From positions 141,480 through 178,903 of the forward strand of contig WELB01000074.1 in NCBI GenBank assembly GCA_009602725.1: a stretch of DNA of 37,424 bases, in the 5' to 3' direction. How positions within the stretch are numbered: position 1 is the stretch's first letter; every line of letters begins with the position of its first letter. Shown piece after piece: positions 10,070-20,446 of this stretch. Both the position numbers and the translations under genes were made by a program. Below the pieces are notes generated by a model. The model was not told the origin of the DNA. It saw only the letters and a program-made list of their open reading frames with translations, and ran no database searches. Origin of the DNA: Spirogloea muscicola (Eukaryota; Streptophyta; Zygnematophyceae; Spirogloeales; Spirogloeaceae).

Positions 10070-10991
10070 NNNNNNNNNNNNNNNNNNNNNNNNNNNNNNN
10101 NNNNNNNNNNNNNNNNNNNNNNNNNNNNNNNNNNNNNNNNNNNNNNNNNNNNNNNNNNNNNNNNNNNNNNNNNNNNNNNNNNNNNNNNNNNNNNNNNNNN
10201 NNNNNNNNNNNNNNNNNNNNNNNNNNNNNNNNNNNNNNNNNNNNNNNNNNNNNNNNNNNNNNNNNNNNNNNNNNNNNNNNNNNNNNNNNNNNNNNNNNNN
10301 NNNNNNNNNNNNNNNNNNNNNNNNNNNNNNNNNNNNNNNNNNNNNNNNNNNNNNNNNNNNNNNNNNNNNNNNNNNNNNNNNNNNNNNNNNNNNNNNNNNN
10401 NNNNNNNNNNNNNNNNNNNNNNNNNNNNNNNNNNNNNNNNNNNNNNNNNNNNNNNNNNNNNNNNNNNNNNNNNNNNNNNNNNNNNNNNNNNNNNNNNNNN
10501 NNNNNNNNNNNNNNNNNNNNNNNNNNNNNNNNNNNNNNNNNNNNNNNNNNNNNNNNNNNNNNNNNNNNNNNNNNNNNNNNNNNNNNNNNNNNNNNNNNNN
10601 NNNNNNNNNNNNNNNNNNNNNNNNNNNNNNNNNNNNNNNNNNNNNNNNNNNNNNNNNNNNNNNNNNNNNNNNNNNNNNNNNNNNNNNNNNNNNNNNNNNN
10701 NNNNNNNNNNNNNNNNNNNNNNNNNNNNNNNNNNNNNNNNNNNNNNNNNNNNNNNNNNNNNNNNNNNNNNNNNNNNNNNNNNNNNNNNNNNNNNNNNNNN
10801 NNNNNNNNNNNNNNNNNNNNNNNNNNNNNNNNNNNNNNNNNNNNNNNNNNNNNNNNNNNNNNNNNNNNNNNNNNNNNNNNNNNNNNNNNNNNNNNNNNNN
10901 NNNNNNNNNNNNNNNNNNNNNNNNNNNNNNNNNNNNNNNNNNNNNNNNNNNNNNNNNNNNNNNNNNNNNNNNNNNNNNNNNNNNNNNNNNN
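10070..10991. other. assembly gap of 922 N
   Basis: A run of 922 N bases. It follows a G homopolymer in GC-rich sequence and hides the N-terminal part of the eIF4B gene. Long reading frames drawn across it are meaningless. Confidence 0.98.
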
Positions 10992-11760
10992 CTGGGCGCG
11001 GCGGGACGTCGGGCCGGCGCGCGAGACGGGCCCTCGCCCGTCGGAGCGGCCACGCCTGCAGCTCCAGAAGCGCACCGCACCGGGTGAGGGCGGCGCCCTC
11101 TTGCCCCGCCCGTCATCCGCTCCGGAGAGCGGCGGCTCCTCGCCGGTCCGCTCGCCGGTTCCGTCCGTCGACGGCGACCAGCCCGAGGCGGCGGCAGCGC
11201 CGCCCAAAGCGCGGGCGCCTCGCGCAAACCCCTTTGGCGCTGCGCGGCCACGCGAGGAAGTGCTCGCCGAGAAGGGCCTGCCGATCACGGACCTTCCGCC
11301 ACCGCCGGCGCAGGCCGCGGCGTCGGATGCCGGCAGCGTCTCCAGCCGGTCGTCGAGTCGCGCCCAGTCGCCGGAGCGCGAGCGACCCCAGCCGCCAGCG
11401 CGGCCGCGGGTGAACCCCTTCGGTGCTGCCAAGCCGCGGGAGGTAATCCTTGAGATGCGCCAGGGCAGCAACTCCGATACCACCGCCATGGAGGGCAGTG
11501 GCAGCATGGACAGCAGCAGCGAGGCACCCAAGAACACTGGCCTTGAGGAGGACGGCGAAGAGCAGCTGCCACATCCGAGTGAGCCTGAGGAAGATCTGAA
11601 GGAGGTGACGGGGGGCGCTGGTGCAACTCCGGTGGAGGAGGAGGCGGTAGCTCCCGAGCGCGAGGAGGATGCTGCAACTTTGGCGGAGGAGGAGGCGGTA
11701 GCTCACGAGCGCGAGGAGGATGTTGGGGAGGGGACGTTTAAGGAGCTTACAGTGGAGTGA
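10992..11760 (+). CDS. EIF4B: plant-type eIF4B, C-terminal part (5' end in gap)
   Basis: Eukaryotic initiation factor 4B stimulates the eIF4A helicase during cytosolic cap-dependent translation. The visible part is one open exon ending at TGA 11758-11760. It contains PRLQLQKRTAPGEG followed by two copies of a conserved box, ANPFGAARPREEVLAEKG and VNPFGAAKPREVILEMRQG. The NPFGAA(R/K)PRE box and the R-L-x-L-x-x-R-T/S-A-P segment are typical of plant eIF4B. Between them is a Ser/Pro/Arg-rich linker (SVSSRSSSRAQSPERERPQ). The C-terminus is acidic and has a 17-residue tandem repeat (VEEEAVAPEREEDA type). The start and N-terminal region are lost in the gap. Confidence 0.75.
11622..11723 (+). repeat. 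51-bp in-frame tandem duplication in eIF4B
   Basis: Units 11622-11672 and 11673-11723 are nearly identical and encode two 17-aa acidic repeats (EEEAVAPEREED and EEEAVAHEREED). Few differences separate them, so the duplication looks recent. Confidence 0.85.
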
Positions 11761-13879
11761 GGTCCTCTGCTGGCGAGGTGACCGCAGTGCCCCTAAAATT
11801 GCTTCTCTCGCTGTGCTGTCGGTCATCATTGCTGTGTTCACCTTCAAACTTCGGATGGTGGTATACTATGGCGGCATGCATTTTCAACCTGCAAGCGCAC
11901 CCTATCTGGCGCGTGCATGCATGGCTGCTCAGCAGATATTATCTGCCCCTGTCATCGAAGCTGCCATTGCTGTGCAGCGACTGCTTGTTGCTAGCCTTGG
12001 CATGTGCATGCATGTCTGCGCCCAGGCTGAGGCGGGCTGTAACTCTTGCCACTGGCCTTGGCCCTCACTGGCGGGGCAATTGCGAGGAGCATTGCACATG
12101 TCGCCCTTGCATCATTCAGCAAACTAGGACCATTGAGCTATGAGTCAGAGGATGTCTGCTTGCATGCTACCGGCTCCTATGCAGCAACTTATTGTCCTCT
12201 TGCTTGTTTTGTTGCCTTCTCAGGATGCCCGCTGGTGTGTCAGGTCCCATGGCGTGCTCGATGCAGGTGCCGCTGCAGGTGTTTTTTTGGTGGGATCTCC
12301 TGAAGAGGAGTCCCGTGGCTTGCTGTTGCAGAGCTACTTGCCTTACTGACGGGCGCACTATTGATCTCCGCCGGTTAGGCGGATGGTGGCTTTGAGATCA
12401 GCTACGTTTGGCCGCTGCCAGCAGGCGAGGAGGCCGCCCTTATCCAAGCCTCCCCCCCGGTGGGGCACGTGAACAAACCTGCAGTAGAGTTGCAGCCCGT
12501 GATTGAAGTGATGTTTAGAGCAGACAGCTCTTCAACGTTTTGTTAGGGTGGCGTGCAAACTGCGCTGCCGCAATCTTGCCTACGTGCACTCTGGGGAGGG
12601 TTGCTTTCAAGTAGGTGTTAGTAAGGAGAGGTCACAGAGGACAAGAAGGTTGACTGTGCTGCCGGCTTGTCGCCGGCACACTGCAAGTTGTCCGAGCTAT
12701 TCACTTGCACCAAGTCGACTTTGGAGCTCCCTTCTATCTGCGCACTTATTGCTTGCGTCTGAGCAGGTTTTGCTGCTGGAGATAGTGCTGTGGCCTTTGC
12801 TGCAATGCCGACTTGCGGGCAGGGCACGGGGCAGAAGTGCCGACAGGTGTATGGGCTTGATTACGGAGTTGCTGGTGTACTCGCAGGCTGGTCTGGTGAG
12901 GTGGCCTGCATGGTCTACGCTGTCTACGGAATTTTGTGCAAGCTAGAGAGCTCGTAGCTCTGCGTCAAGATTGAGCAGCCCTTGGATGGTTGCCTTCGCT
13001 GCTGGTAACAGCCAAAAGCCTCAGAGAGCTTATCAAGGCCGGACTGTTTTATTGTGTTCCGCATGAAGGAGTTGTCACCTGTCTGTCCCTTATGACAGCT
13101 GACTGGCTGCAGCAGGATTCCCATGGTGCCCTACACACTCGAGCTCTAGCTGAAAGCTCGACAGTTGCTTTCAATGTCCCAGCCCTTCTACGCTGATTGT
13201 AAATTGTTCGGTACTGATTCAAGAATCCAGAGAAGGGAAAACGCTGCAGAGTGGCTGAATAGCTAGGTGTTCAGCAAGTTGAAAATGCAGAGAGGCATTG
13301 AGACATCAGCTTAACTACTGCTTAAGTCTGTCTGAAGTGTGTTAACAAGGAGTTGACATCGACAGTGAGCTAAACGTCTGCTACCTCTGTGTCAAATACT
13401 GTAAACTGCTCTATGCATCACCTGCTGTACTCACTTGTCATGGGCCTGCCTCGAAAATACGTGATATGGCTCTGCCTCAGCTAAGCATGATGCCACTCTT
13501 ACGTCACGCTGTAGCTTCCAGATAGTTAGTATTGCATAGCACCCGAGCAGCATTTATAGCCAGAGACACAGTAGATTGCACAAGGCCTCAAAGCCCACAA
13601 GAGGCATAATAACAGGCATAGTGATTGTCGATTCAGGCTCTCTTGCAGCTCTAACTGAGGCAAGGCAACATCATTGAAGCTTACAGATCTCAGGCTGGCT
13701 TGAAAAGTCAGACCGACATTGCACCCTTAAAAGCTCAGGACATCAAACACAGACTGTTAACATATGACTAGCCTTCTGTCTTGACCAAATAATGCACGTG
13801 GTCAAGGCTACATTCAAGGAGGATAATAAAATGACATATGAGCTGAAAAATTCGGTCAATGAAAGTCCAAGCTCAAAGA
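11761..13879. other. about 2.1 kb without a supportable gene
   Basis: It lies between the convergent ends of eIF4B and the SOUL gene. The left part is probably eIF4B 3' UTR. Short ORFs such as those near 11.8 and 12.6 kb show no family pattern. I see no RNA gene or clear element. Confidence 0.5.
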
Positions 13880-15225
13880 TTAGATAATGTCAATCCACAC
13901 TTCCTGCTTGCGATTTATCACAGTGAATGGCCCGCTGTAACCAACGTATACCACACTCTTCTCATTGTAGTCAATGTCATCATCTTTCAGCATACCCAAT
14001 AACTCTGCCAGCTTCGCCTCATACTCTTTCTCTTTGGGGAAGCCCGCAACAGGAAGCACGGCCTTGGTAGAGCTATTCAAGGAGAAAATCTTGACCCTGA
14101 AGGAGGAGCAAGCTCGAAACTTCTCAAGATACTAGCACGAGCATGACTAAGCTAAGAACAGGGGTCGTGCACCAAGATCTTCTCAAGTAGTGCAAAAAGT
14201 CCTGCCTAAAACGCCAAAAAAGAGTCCACGAAAGCATCCTCCAGTTGACCGACGACGAGCTGAAGCCCTCACCACACCCTGGCAAAACGAAATCACTAAT
14301 CGCGAGTCCAAGGGGACAGTGGCAAAACGAAATGCCTTACCTCGAGTCCAAGGGGACAGGCACGGAATCAGCATCATAGCGGCTTGGCACAAAGAAGCCA
14401 ATGGCGTAACCATCGACTTCCGGCCTTGGCATGATCCTCACAGGTGCCGTCATCTCAATCTTCTCGTGCTCGGAGTTCTCGCCGGAGATGTAGTCGAAGC
14501 AGCGGTAGAAACCAGCATAGCTGGCCTTGTTCCACGTAGCGTTGTGGACAACGGTGATGGCCCACATCTGCCGCACAGGTACCCAACAACAATGTCCATC
14601 ACACCCAGCTAAGGGCGCCTACGTATCTGAATTGCAGCACATGATCCAGTAAAGGACTAGACAAGAGGGCATTGTCGAGCAGCAAAGACAAGTCCAAAGC
14701 CCTGTTTGTATAAAAAGCACACAAATTGTTGCATGCACAGCAAAGCAATATTCCACCATTGTGTCAAGATCACTGAGCTGGGGCGGCCGGCCAGCATCCG
14801 CAGAGCACATACCTGGCCGCTGGGGTAACGGCGGATCTCGTACGAGTGGGAGGTGGCGGAGTCCTCGACAGTGCACGCAGGCGTCTCGATGGAGACGTCG
14901 GGCCCGCAGGTGGCGGCGCCGGCAGACGAGCCTGGCGCATGGGTGACCCAAGTGGCAGCTCAGAGCAAGGGGCTCAAGAGCCAAAGCGGCGAGACCATTG
15001 GGCTCCCCGTCTCGTCGGACGCTTCCGAGGGCGCCGCGCAGCGGCCGAGAGGACGTCAGAGCGCGCGGGCTGTAGTGTAGTAGGTGCGAGCTCACCGGCG
15101 GCCGTCCACAAGCTGGGCAGCTCCAGGTTCTGGGCCACGACGCGGCCCTCCGCCGCCGCCACCAGGAGCAGCAGCGCGAGGCCCGCCGCCGCGCAGGCGA
15201 GCCTGCGAGAGCGCGCGCGCTGCAA
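13880..15225 (-). CDS. SOUL heme-binding family protein with signal peptide (4 exons, 230 aa)
   Basis: SOUL/HBP proteins bind heme or other tetrapyrroles; plant members occur in the cytosol, plastid or secretory pathway. Exons are 15225-15096, 14931-14813, 14567-14341 and 14096-13880, all GT-AG with matching phases, totalling 693 nt. The N-terminus MQRARSRRLACAAAGLALLL then LVAAAEG is a typical signal peptide (basic, then hydrophobic). The SOUL domain follows: SYEIRRYPSGQ, ITVVHNATWNKASYAGFYRC, FDYISGEN, KIEMTAPVRIMPRPE, GYAIGFFVPSRY, then VLPVAGFPKE and VVYVGYSGPFTVINRKQEVW near the C-terminus. EIRRYP and the M-T-A-P-V motif are strong family marks. The second intron is 245 bp. A 40-bp duplication spans the exon 3 donor. 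The start is the first Met of the signal peptide. Confidence 0.88.
14281..14360. repeat. 40-bp tandem duplication across the SOUL exon 3 donor
   Basis: Units 14281-14320 and 14321-14360 share GGCAAAACGAAAT at the left and CGAGTCCAAGGGGACAG at the right. On the minus strand the functional unit ends exon 3 with ...GACTCGAG then GTAAGG. The duplicate lies within the intron and reads GCGATT at that point, so its donor is lost. Confidence 0.85.
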
Positions 15226-15356
15226 AGCTCAGGGAACGGCGCCGGCGGCGCAGGCGGCCAAAAGGCACCGTCAGGCCCGTCGCTCCTCACCTCCGGGCGC
15301 CCATGGCCGCCGCAGCCGCGTCGCGAAGGCCCCCGGGAAGCGAGCGCCACTCAAGA

Positions 15357-15400
<44 letters not shown>

Positions 15401-15462
15401 GTCGCGAGCTTGCCAAGTGGCGTGGCTTGCCCTGGGCAAGCTGTGGCTGAGACACGAAGAAC
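15226..15462 (-). promoter_or_regulatory. SOUL gene 5' region with GCC/CCG microsatellite
   Basis: GC-rich upstream sequence containing a nearly pure GCC repeat from about 15358 to 15402. Like the other 5' islands here it probably holds the promoter. Translated runs of Ala or Arg across it are not taken as coding. Confidence 0.4.
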
Positions 15463-15850
15463 GCGGCTGCTGATACTGGAAAAGGCGGCTGGGGTGCCCA
15501 CAGAGGGGAGCTAGTGGCCGTGACGGGGCAAGACGCTTCCAGTAAAGGACCGACGGCTGTTTGGCCAGCCCAGAAAAGAGATGAGCTGCGAGGATCGGAA
15601 CTGTCGTCCAGTAAGGACAAACTACAGCGCTGCCAGCAGAGGGCGGGGGGTATTTAAGCCAGCCCAGAAACGTAAGGAGAGGCATTCGAAGGGGGGGGGG
15701 GGGGCCCAGACAAGCGCTAAAGCTGTGAGGACTCAGCATGAGTGCTGGACTGTTCACTTAGCACCCCTTGGCATGAAAGAAAGAATTGAAGCAAGCTCAT
15801 CCAAGCTGGGCGAGGGCTGTGAAAAGCCAGCCCGAAGATGTTGGACAAGG
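15463..15850. repeat. dispersed repeats upstream of the SOUL gene
   Basis: 15463-15500 reads GCGGCTGCTGATACTGG then AAAAGGCGGCTGG, matching family A copies at 36803 and (reverse) 20532-20583. 15811-15850 contains GGGCTGTGAAAAGCCAGCCC followed by GAAGATGTTGGACAAGG, a family B copy. Partial cores (GCCAGCCCAGAAA) occur near 15567 and 15658. A G14 run lies at 15691-15704. Confidence 0.7.
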
Positions 15851-16458
15851 CTGAAGGGGCCGAAGAGCGCTGAAGCACACAACTACGGAAGTACCATGAA
15901 GGGTGGTCACGTATTTCCTCTAGTTGGCAGCCGCAAGTCCGAAAGACTAGCCTCCAAAAAGCAGTCCTCCTGAAGGCAGAAAAAACAAGCCTTCGCTTAG
16001 TGTAGCCCCATTCTTTGCACCAGGTTTTGCCTTTGCGTGAACCGAGTGTTGGCTTGATTAGGCCTCCCTTTCACTTCATGCGCACCGTGCACCTTCTCTC
16101 TGTATGCACTCGGCTGGCTTTCGCAACCGCCCCTTTCACAGCTAGAGGTTACTTAGTGAGCATTCTTCGTGGTACTTATTAAGTCGTGACTTCTAGGCCG
16201 CCAAAAGGCCTCCACACTCGAGCGAACGAAAGCGATGTGCTTGGCCACCCCACATTCCTCTCCATGCAGGACCTTCGTGCACCAGCTCAGATGCTGGCCA
16301 ACCGAGTCCAGCTCATATTGCAAGAGCACAATCTCAACTAGTGCCGTGACTCACAGGCTGGCATTGAGGGAGCAGCCTGAGGCCAGGAGCTTTTTTGTAC
16401 CCTTCCCTCTAGCATACTCAGGAGGTCAGCGCTTATCTATGTAAAAAGTTTCAAGCCA
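15851..16458. repeat. repeat remnants including family A copy at 16091-16146
   Basis: No gene is supported. Positions 16003-16090 resemble 8370-8460. 16091-16146 reads CTCTGTATGCACTCGGCTGG then CTTTCGCAACCGCCCC, a family A copy on the minus strand. The rest is intergenic and contains the 3' flank of the PHIP1-like gene. Confidence 0.6.
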
Positions 16459-18550
16459 TTATCTAGCCTTCTGAGGGCAGTCGAAGGACTTATGTCCGGC
16501 CTGGCCACACAGGAAGCAGCCCTTGCCACGCGCCCGCTTTCTCTCGTCGCCGGCACCGCTGCCACTGCCACCAATGCCCCCTTGGCTTCCGCCATCCCCT
16601 CGGCCATTGCCTTGGCTGTCACTGCCTCCCTTGATGACCGCGTACGCAACCTTCATGGGCCGGCCCAACACCTCCTGCTGGTCCATTTTAACCGCCTTCT
16701 CCAGGGACGCATCGTCAGAAAAGTCAACATGGCCGCAGCCCTTGAAATCTCCCGTCATCTTGTCCAGTACAAAGCGCACTGCCTGCCACCAGGCAGGCAG
16801 TCCCTTGGCATAGTCAAGAACGGGAATCGCCTCTTCTTAGCCCAGTCAGAGGTGATATACCCGTGTGTTCGTGACCAAAGAATCTGAGGGATGAAGATGT
16901 AGGTGCATACCTCAATCTTGCACCCCTTGAAGAAGCGCCGCACTGTTTCCTCGTCAATGTCCCAGGACAAATTGGCGATGAAGGCCGTCAGGCAGCCAGT
17001 CGTCTTCTTCGGGGGCTCAGCATGTACCAGCTTCTGCTCCTGGCCGGCTCTTGGCTTGCAGTGTGCGATCTTGAGATAGCGACCGCCCCTGAAGGCAATG
17101 GCATTACCCGCTGGCTTACTCTAGGCCTGTGACTTCCCTATAAGACTTATGCAGGTGGCAGCATTCTTGAAAGCCCTGGAAGCAGCACACATGCTTATAA
17201 GGGGCAATTAAGACTGATGAGCCTGCCATTCCCCACACATCTAGCTTTTGGCTCAGAGCTTGTGAATGAGCTACCTATGTCACTCACATATCAGCACCAT
17301 CAAGGGCCACAGCCTTCTTAGCCGCCAGCGCCGTCTGTCCACAACAGAAAGCAAGTGCCGAGAAAAGTCATGAATACCGGCGCTAAATGGGAGAGAAGCC
17401 TAAGCTCAGTTATGGAGAACTCGGGGCCAAGCTGCTTGCATCAGAGAGTGTCAAGCGACAGCATAAGGCCAGCTTGACGCTTGCCTTCTGGTCTTCCTAT
17501 TCACTTTGCATGCATCATGTGCGAGCAGCCGCACAATCAGTGACACCACTTTAAGAAAGCACAGAATGCAACCAAGGCTACTTAGCTCAATATGGTGTAA
17601 GTAGATTTGAAGCAATCGGATCCCACATTCACAAGGCAAGATAACTTTTTCAGACCTTTTTCAACGTTGTCAAAATAGACAACAGCCAGAGACTTAATAG
17701 GAAGTCTAGTGAGCACTACGCAAAACCTGCAGAGTACTGGACCATGGCTGACCTTGAAGGTGATGAATGCAATGCCTTTGAAGCGGCCCGTGTCCGGGAA
17801 GAGCACGTACTCGATGCCCTCGATTGCGCCGCACTCAGCAAAGAAGTCGTGAATGTCCTCCTCGGACGCGTTGTAAGGGAAGCCGCCCGCAAAGACCTTC
17901 CTCTCGTCGGAGCCTCCGCCGCCTGCTCTGCCGGCGCAACACGCACGCAGAGGAGGAACAGACAGTCGTGCGTAGTCAGGAACAGTTACCGTCTTAAGAC
18001 AATACGTTTTGCACGTCGTCTAACAGGCTCTGCGTACGCTGCAGCAGCTGAAGCCATCATGGGGCATTGAATCACCACTGGGAGGTGGAGGTCTGCCGCT
18101 ACGGTTCAGGAGGAACCAACGCGAAAGCCGCGCGGGCGAGGCTCCTCACCGGTGAGCCGAGAGCGGCGCCGGCGGCGGCGCTGCAGGGAGGCCGTCGCCG
18201 CGCTTGCGCCGCTTGCGAGCGCCGTCGCCGCCGCCAGCGCCGCTGTCAGCGAGCCGCTCGTCAACGGCAGCCACAGCAGTGGAGCGACTGCCGGCCGCAC
18301 TCTCTCGCGCTTCCTCCTCGCCGCCACCCTCCTCCTCCTCCTCCTGCTCCTCCCCTTCCCCTCCCTCCTCCTCCTCCAGCTCCTCCTCCTCCTCCTCCGC
18401 CTCCTCCCCGTCGTCCTCCTCGCCCGCCGTCGGAGGCGCCGTCTCCGCCGGCGGCGGCACCGGCAGGGCCATCCGCGCCGCCGTCCTTCGCATCGCCGCC
18501 GCCGCCGCCGCCGTCGCCGGAGGCAGGGGCACGCCCATGCGGCGCCTCAC
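16459..18550 (-). CDS. PHIP1: PHIP1-like protein: acidic N-terminus, two RRMs, CCHC zinc knuckle (374 aa)
   Basis: RNA-binding protein. Plant PHIP1 (phragmoplastin-interacting protein 1) binds RNA through RRMs and zinc knuckles and has been linked to the cell plate; the role here is inferred only. Exons are 18550-18150, 17927-17753, 17334-17288, 17088-16911 and 16782-16459, all GT-AG, totalling 1,125 nt in frame. Exon 1 encodes a Glu-rich tract and a basic patch (ARKRRKRGDG). RRM1 has RNP2 KVFAGGFPYN and RNP1 GRFKGIAFITF, ending with GGRYLKIAHCKPRAG. RRM2 has FIANLSWDIDEETVRRFFKG and GDFKGCGHVDF, then GRPMKVAYA. A Gly-rich linker leads to one zinc knuckle, CFLCGQAGHKSFDC, and the stop. GHVDF and GRPMK(V/I) resemble the second RRM of PHIP1. 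Several Met codons near the start are possible. A nucleolin-like protein is the alternative. Confidence 0.82.
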
Positions 18551-19782
18551 TCCCCGCGGGCCTCGGCGGCCTCCGGGGGCGGTGATGGCGCGCGCCGCGC
18601 CCGTGCTCGCGGCGTGTCGGGGTTTAAGGCTTGCGGTGGCACTGTGCAGGTTGCTTTGGGTTTAATTTGCCACGGGCAGTAGAGCGAGCAGCCTGGCTTT
18701 CAATGTCGCCGGGTCCCTCGCTCAAGTCTTCCGGATGCGCTTGGCCATTTCCTTGCAGCGGTCCCTTGCCTTCGCGGTTCACTTGCGCGCCGGCCGCGCT
18801 TTGGCTTCGGGGAAGGGTTCGCCTATTGAGGATAGGGGCTGGAAAAGCCAACCCAAAAAGGAAGGAACACAGTACGAGAAGGGGGCCAGGGGAAGCGCTA
18901 AGGAAAACAAGCACAACAAGAAACAAAGCAGCTACGTATTACTCGGTAACCCCTGCTAAGCAGCCTCAGGTCAGAGAAGCTAGGCTCCTGGAAGTGGGTC
19001 CCCTTGGCCAGAGCTTCGGCCTCCGGCTTCCGTCAGGGCGACGTCTATCCGCCTGCTAGCTACTCCGATTTACATCTACTGACAAGACGTTACTTGCTAT
19101 CTGCGCCATCCGGCTCCTTCAGACCTTGTCCATTCCTTTGGGCTGGCCTCTCACAGCCACCAGTCACTTTGGCCGCGCTTTCGCTTTACTATGGTTTGCT
19201 TCGAACCATGTCCAAGTCCACTGATTCCTCGCAATTCACATCGCCGATGTGGCGCTGTTAAATTGCCATCCGAGACGATCCCTGAGGGCACCCTCTCGTC
19301 GTTGCCACTTGAGTGAATATGTGATCTTGCGGCTCTTGACCTGCCGTTTGCAGGTCAAGAAACTGCAGATGTGAGCTGAGGCTGCAGATGCACGTGAGGT
19401 GGCCTTAGCCAGCTTTCGCCAGGAGCCAAGCATACGTGCCAACGTTCACCAGCACTTTTCCACGTGCCCTCTGTCGCAGGCCTTGCCATTTGAGTATGGC
19501 TGCTTAGCAGACTTTGCTGCAATTGGATAGTCCAAGGCAGCTCAACTTCAACTTCTTTCAATGCTTAACCCAGCCTTACCGACATCGGGACATTTTTCCC
19601 TTCACACACTACTGACATGATTACACATGCAAATTAATTCATTCTGTGCTCAGCTGCGACCATGACTAGGGCTTTACATGATCCCCAAAGTTCCACTTAT
19701 GCCCGAGAGCTGCCGCAACCTGCGCCCCTCCCTCCTGGCCTTACTATCATCTTACGGCACTGTCCTTCGCCCGACAAGCTCC
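18551..19782. repeat. intergenic region with two family B repeat copies
   Basis: 18836-18870 reads GGGGCTGGAAAAGCCAACCC then AAAAAGGAAGG on the plus strand. 19118-19160 reads CCTTGTCCATTCCTTTGGG then CTGGCCTCTCACAGCC, a minus-strand copy. The left part is the PHIP1-like promoter side, the right part the 3' flank of the Mpv17 gene. No gene is supported. Confidence 0.55.
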
Positions 19783-20446
19783 TCACGCTCGTGCAGCAGA
19801 CATAGAAACGTATGTATTCCAAAGTAGCGAGCAGGCGCTCGAAAACAGCACCCTGGAGTGCAGCGGCACCAGGGCAAAGTTGGCTGTGCTCGCCGGCACC
19901 CAGAATCGCCAGCCGGCCACCATGGTGGGCCACAAGTCACGGCGGCACTTGTCTGGCAGGCTGCGCAGCCTCCCAGTCCAAGCCGCATTGTAGGCGAACA
20001 CGAGCACCAGCAGCAAGGGGTTAAGCAGCACCTGCGACAGGACGACCTGCGCAGCCAGCAGGAGCCTCAGTGTTACGGAAATCACATCACTTGCGCAGCA
20101 CGAAGAGCGGAGCAAGTGCGCAGCACGAAGAGCGGAGCAAGTGCGCAGCACGAAGGCGGAGCAGGCAAGGCTCCTGCGTGCACCTTGCAGGCTGTGCCCC
20201 GGGCGGACGGCGACGACACGAGGCGCTCCATGGCAGCGTACCAAGCGTGCAGGATGGGCCCGTAGCAGAAGGCGCCATAGCTGGCCATCCTGGCCGTTCG
20301 CACAGTGTCGTGCCGATGCTCAGAGCCCGGGCGCCAGCCCGTCGCCGAAGCGGTCCCGCCGGTCGGAGCGTGGCGGCGGCGGTGCCGCCGCTCGATGACC
20401 TGCGCCGTCGCGTCACTNCGCCTCCGCCGGCGGCGGCGGCGGCCAT
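19783..20446 (-). CDS. Mpv17/PMP22 family membrane protein (2 exons, about 175 aa)
   Basis: Small four-helix protein of the Mpv17/PMP22 family, found in inner mitochondrial, peroxisomal or plastid membranes; the transported substrate is unclear. Exon 1 (20446-20184) encodes SDATAQVIERRH then TVRTARMASYGAFCYGPILH and AWYAAMERL. Exon 2 (20046-19783) encodes VVLSQVLLNPLLLVLVFAYN, then KCRRDLWPTMVAGWRFWVPA, STANFALVPLHSRVLF and LLWNTYVS, ending at TGA. The R-(T/A)-x-R-x-x-x-x-G-x-x-x-x-G-P-x-x-H-x-W-Y and W-P-x-x-x-A-G-W-(K/R)-x-W signatures are diagnostic. From ATG 20446 the frame only works if the N at 20418 stands for two bases (or two plus a multiple of three). The protein is short of a usual N-terminal extension, so an upstream start is possible. 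It is divergent from the ACCase gene. Confidence 0.85.
20093..20160. repeat. 25-bp tandem repeat in the Mpv17 intron
   Basis: GCGCAGCACGAAG plus AGCGGAGCAAGT repeats from 20093, 20118 and 20143, the third copy partial. It lies wholly within the intron 20047-20183. Confidence 0.9.
20418..20418. other. single N that breaks the Mpv17 reading frame
   Basis: Exon 1 from ATG 20446 has 263 bases, but the conserved frame at its 3' end needs a multiple of three. The N therefore probably replaces two bases in a GCC-rich stretch. Confidence 0.6.

Noticed and set aside
9748-11760. 670-aa plus-strand frame and other long frames across the N gap
   Set aside because: They are open only because N codons cannot be stops. 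Only the part after 10991 has eIF4B features.
11761-13200. Several 65-135 aa open frames after eIF4B
   Set aside because: No coding bias, splice structure or recognisable motif. They overlap one another on both strands.
14846-15514. 222-aa plus-strand frame
   Set aside because: It is low-complexity Arg/Ala sequence over a GCC microsatellite, antisense to SOUL exons 1 and 2.
18067-18682. Plus-strand Pro/Arg/Leu-rich frames of 150-176 aa
   Set aside because: They are complements of the acidic exon 1 of the PHIP1-like gene, whose splice phase and downstream RRMs fit the minus strand.
20093-20160. CRISPR-like array
   Set aside because: The 25-bp units are directly adjacent without spacers and lie in a nuclear gene intron, so this is a simple tandem repeat.
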